A stretch of 64,000 bases of DNA. It comes from Urophycis tenuis (Eukaryota; Chordata; Actinopteri; Gadiformes; Phycidae). The translations under genes were made by a program, and so were the position numbers. This document shows, one piece after another, positions 61,421 to 64,000 of this stretch (positions are counted from its first letter, which is position 1; each line of letters opens with the position of its first letter). The stretch lies in NCBI GenBank assembly GCA_036785325.1, contig JAXIVH010000024.1, forward strand, positions 3,771,311 to 3,835,310, in the 5' to 3' direction. The notes below the pieces were generated by a model that saw nothing but the letters and a program-made list of their open reading frames with translations, had not been told where the DNA came from and did not search any database.

Positions 61421-62002
61421 CATGTCTGTTCAAACAGACATGTTTGTGCAGTCATAGCTCCACCCAGCAATCAAGGTCTACACCTGAGAGGCAGAGACTG
61501 ACTGATTGCCAGCTTGAGTGGCCACTTGCAGTCCAATTGTTCAGGCAGTTTCACTGAAGACCACGTTAACTAACAGCAGCAGAGAGACTACTGACAGTCT
61601 ACGAGCTGTTTGAGTTAGCTCTAACAACTGAATAGCCACAAACACAAGTTGTAATTCCTTTATGTACTCACCGAAAGAAAAAAAAAAAAAAAGTGTAGTG
61701 GCGTCATGGTTCATTCTGAAGCAGACGGTGGCGCTATTGTTCACAAATTGTTTCCCAACGCACCACCGAAGAAGTAGAAAAATCACATGAGATAATAGGG
61801 AAGTCATTGAAGTATGTTCAAGTCCTAACCGCTGCCTTCTAAACAGTGTTTTTATTCCTGTCACCTCACCACAACAATCGTGTTTGTGCTGATTTTTTTT
61901 TAAATGCATGCCATTATATAGCTGAGTTATACACTGTCAAATCGACGGATCAATGCGTTAAATCGATCAGTGGATGGTAGTTCATGTTCTGTGTTGTTGA
62001 CG

Positions 62003-64000
62003 ATGGCAGTCAGCTGGGTCGAGAGGATCGCCTCGTTTCTCCGCAGTCCCTCCCGGTTCCTCTCCCGTACCACGGCGGAGGTCTTCCTGGTGGAGCTGCT
62101 CCGGGAGCAGCGAGACGACAGGGTCACCTACGATGTGAAGGTACAGATTACAGCTGCAGGGCTTTGATGGACATGACAACTCATGATCCTTACTATGGCC
62201 TATATATTATATTCAAGTATTCCAAGTCTGTTTGTGGTTTCCAGCGTGCATTTCATACAAATAATTGTGTAATGTTTTTAAATCTCTTCTCCCCACGTAG
62301 CTCATCATGCTGTCCCCGCTATGCGAGCATCCCTTGCTGCTGTGCCCCTCCGCCTGCGTAGGAGAGGAAACCTCCCTGGAGCTCATGTCAGTGTTCTCTC
62401 ACTGTCCTCCCAAGCACACCGAGTTCCGCTGTCAGCTCCTCCTTACCCTCACCACAGTGCTGGTCAGCACCTGCTGCGTCAGCACACACTCGCACGCCTC
62501 CCAGGACTTCCTGGAAACCCTCCTTCAGCTGGTCCAGGACACGTACTACGACCCCCAGGCGGACACGGCGCCGACGCTGCGGTCCATACGAGCTACGGCC
62601 TGCGAGTGTCTGCGCGAGTTGGAGGCCTGCTGCCCCGGCCTTCTCTCCCAGCACCTGGAGCTTCTGCACGGGCTGCGGCAGCAGGAAAACTCCAGGCACC
62701 ACCAGGCCCTGAGTGGACTGTACACTCTGGTGCTGAGGAACGGCGTGCATCTGCTTGCCCAGCAGACCGGGGCAGGAGCGGAGAGCCTGAAGGCGTTGCT
62801 GGGGGGGAATGCTGTGGTGGCATGGGAGGCGGACCCCGACTCGGTCACGCTGACACACAGAGACGCTCCGCTGCCCTCGGTGCTGCTACCGGTAGGGGGG
62901 GCGCCCATGCTCCAGACTGGACCTGAGTGTAAGGAACTGCGCTCCATTCTCTCCTCTCTCCTGGAAGACTCCTACCTGCTCACGCCGCTGGCCCAAGCCG
63001 CGCTGCTTCACGGGCTGATCGAGGTCGTTGCCATGGTGTCCGGTGTCTCACCGGCCATTTTCAAGGCACAACTCCTGCGACTCCTGGGCACGAGCAAGGT
63101 AACTCTGACCTAAAATGGCCTCCTGTTTCATTTGATTATCATTACTTGCCATTTCAACATGTGATATCACAAGTGGGAGTGTTCACCCAGATGCAGGATA
63201 GATGGATCAGCCTACCAGCCCACCTGTACACTGAACCAACAGGTTGGCTGATCTGTCCATCATATGTCTGGGTGTGCAGTCTCACTCATCAGAGTATTAA
63301 AGCATAGATTTGGCTGGTAACGGCCAATCAACGTCACACCTGGGGGTAAATGAGTGGCCCTGAAACTAATCGAATAAGTCTTTTTCCTTGAGCCAAATAC
63401 CAACGAGTACAAGCGACAGATTTTGTGACGCGTGCAAGCCGAAGCGAGATCCCTCATCTCTGTTGTCTCGTCGTCCAGGTGTCCCTGTTCCACTCCACCC
63501 TGCTGATGAAGGCCGCCTTCACCGACAGCCTGTTCAGCGCCGAGGACGAGGCCTTTGTCCTGAAGAGGCTGGTGGCCCTCTGCCAGCACCCCCTGATGAC
63601 CACCGCCGCCAAGCTCTTCTACACCGACTGCCTCCTCCACTTCCCCGAGAACCGGCCCATCGGGGGGGCGGACGGCGAGGAGGCCCTGCCCGTGCTGCTC
63701 ACCCCCAGGCTGGCGGCGGCGCTGGCGCCCACCGTGTTCGACGACCCGGCCACCATGCTGGCCCGCCTCAACGTGGCCTCGCTCGTCCACCTGGAGGAGC
63801 ACGGCGAGGAGGAGGGTGTCCGAGGGGCAGCCGGCGGGGGGCTGGCGTACCTCTGGGACCACCTCAAGCTCCTGCTGCACGGGGTGGAGCGCGGGGCCGA
63901 CCGGGGGGCCGTGGTGACCTTCTTCAGGGTGTCCTTCCTTTTCCTGTGCCACTTCAGTCACGTGGAGCGCTACGCCTCAGACCTGCGGCGCCGGCTCTGC
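62003..64000 (+). CDS. ap5b1: AP-5 complex subunit beta-1 (3' partial, 3 exons visible)
   Basis: Exons: 62003-62140, 62301-63098, 63479 to beyond the window end. This gives 486 codons; human AP5B1 is close to 880 residues, so roughly the first half is present. MAVSWVERIASFLRSPSRFL begins the helical-repeat solenoid. Family landmarks are ATACECLRELEACCPGLLSQ, LRSILSSLLEDSYLLTPLAQ, and AIFKAQLLRLLGTSK followed by LLMKAAFTDSLFSAEDEAFV, all closely paralleled in the human protein (TACECLRELE, DTSYLLTPVAQAQLL, ALKAAFGEALF). AP5B1 pairs with AP5Z1, AP5M1 and AP5S1 plus SPG11/SPG15 in late endosome-to-Golgi retrieval. An in-frame upstream ATG at 61970 would add 11 residues. The human gene has most of its coding sequence in one exon; here it is interrupted at 62141 and 63099. 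Confidence 0.9.

Larger units (their letters stand above)
60697..62002. other. Head-to-head intergenic region of nuf2 and ap5b1
   Basis: About 1.3 kb. The nuf2 promoter elements are close to its start, a LINE fragment fills the middle (about 61004-61420), and 61550-62002 is unique sequence with a poly-A run at 61677-61693 leading to the ap5b1 start. No other gene is seen. Confidence 0.6.

Overview
The window looks like a ray-finned (teleost-type) fish nuclear genome. It has intron-split vertebrate genes with GT-AG junctions, very dense CA/CT dinucleotide tracts, many short minisatellites, fish-type non-LTR tails (core GTCGCTTTGGATAAAAGCGT and variants), tRNA-headed SINE-like pieces and a hAT transposon. 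Every gene call was made by reading splice junctions in the sequence and comparing the joined protein with remembered family members; no database search was run.

Layout, left to right. (1) 4365-18241, plus: 3' two-thirds of an IQSEC-family ARF exchange factor, best called iqsec1, with IQ motif, Sec7, PH, and a His/Pro-rich tail ending in a PDZ ligand. Its 5' exons lie outside the window. (2) 18242-21180: its long AT-rich 3' UTR. (3) 21437-23938, minus: a hAT/ZBED-type transposon whose transposase core is open and has its acidic residues. (4) 24071-33405, plus: acad9, 18 exons, 629 codons, complete. (5) 33925-43639, minus: cfap92 (KIAA1257 family), 15 coding exons, 1115 codons, tail-to-tail with acad9. 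(6) 44758-55072, plus: efcc1 (EF-hand plus coiled coil), 8 exons, 648 codons, head-to-head with cfap92. Its 5-kb intron 2 holds a 200-N assembly gap. (7) 56135-60696, minus: nuf2 (kinetochore NDC80 complex), 13 coding exons, 459 codons, tail-to-tail with efcc1. (8) 62003 to the window end, plus: ap5b1 (AP-5 beta subunit), first 1458 coding bases, 3' end missing.

The genes do not form a pathway. iqsec1, acad9, cfap92 and efcc1 all have human counterparts on chromosome 3 (3p25 and 3q21), while nuf2 (1q23) and ap5b1 (11q13) do not, so a synteny join falls between efcc1 and nuf2. cfap92 is a ciliary protein and shares an upstream region with efcc1. nuf2 has a cell-cycle-type promoter (CCAAT boxes, an E2F-like site and a CHR-like site).

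The most unusual structure is the repeated placement of minisatellites directly against exon-intron junctions. In two cases (acad9 intron 7; the intron upstream of cfap92 exon 13) the tandem unit contains the exon edge and the splice site itself, giving arrays of about 14 decoy donors and 8 decoy acceptors. At least four other introns begin with a private minisatellite within a few to about 60 bp of the donor. A single-base frame mismatch at one iqsec1 junction, next to a 120-bp CT tract, is either an assembly error or a real defect.
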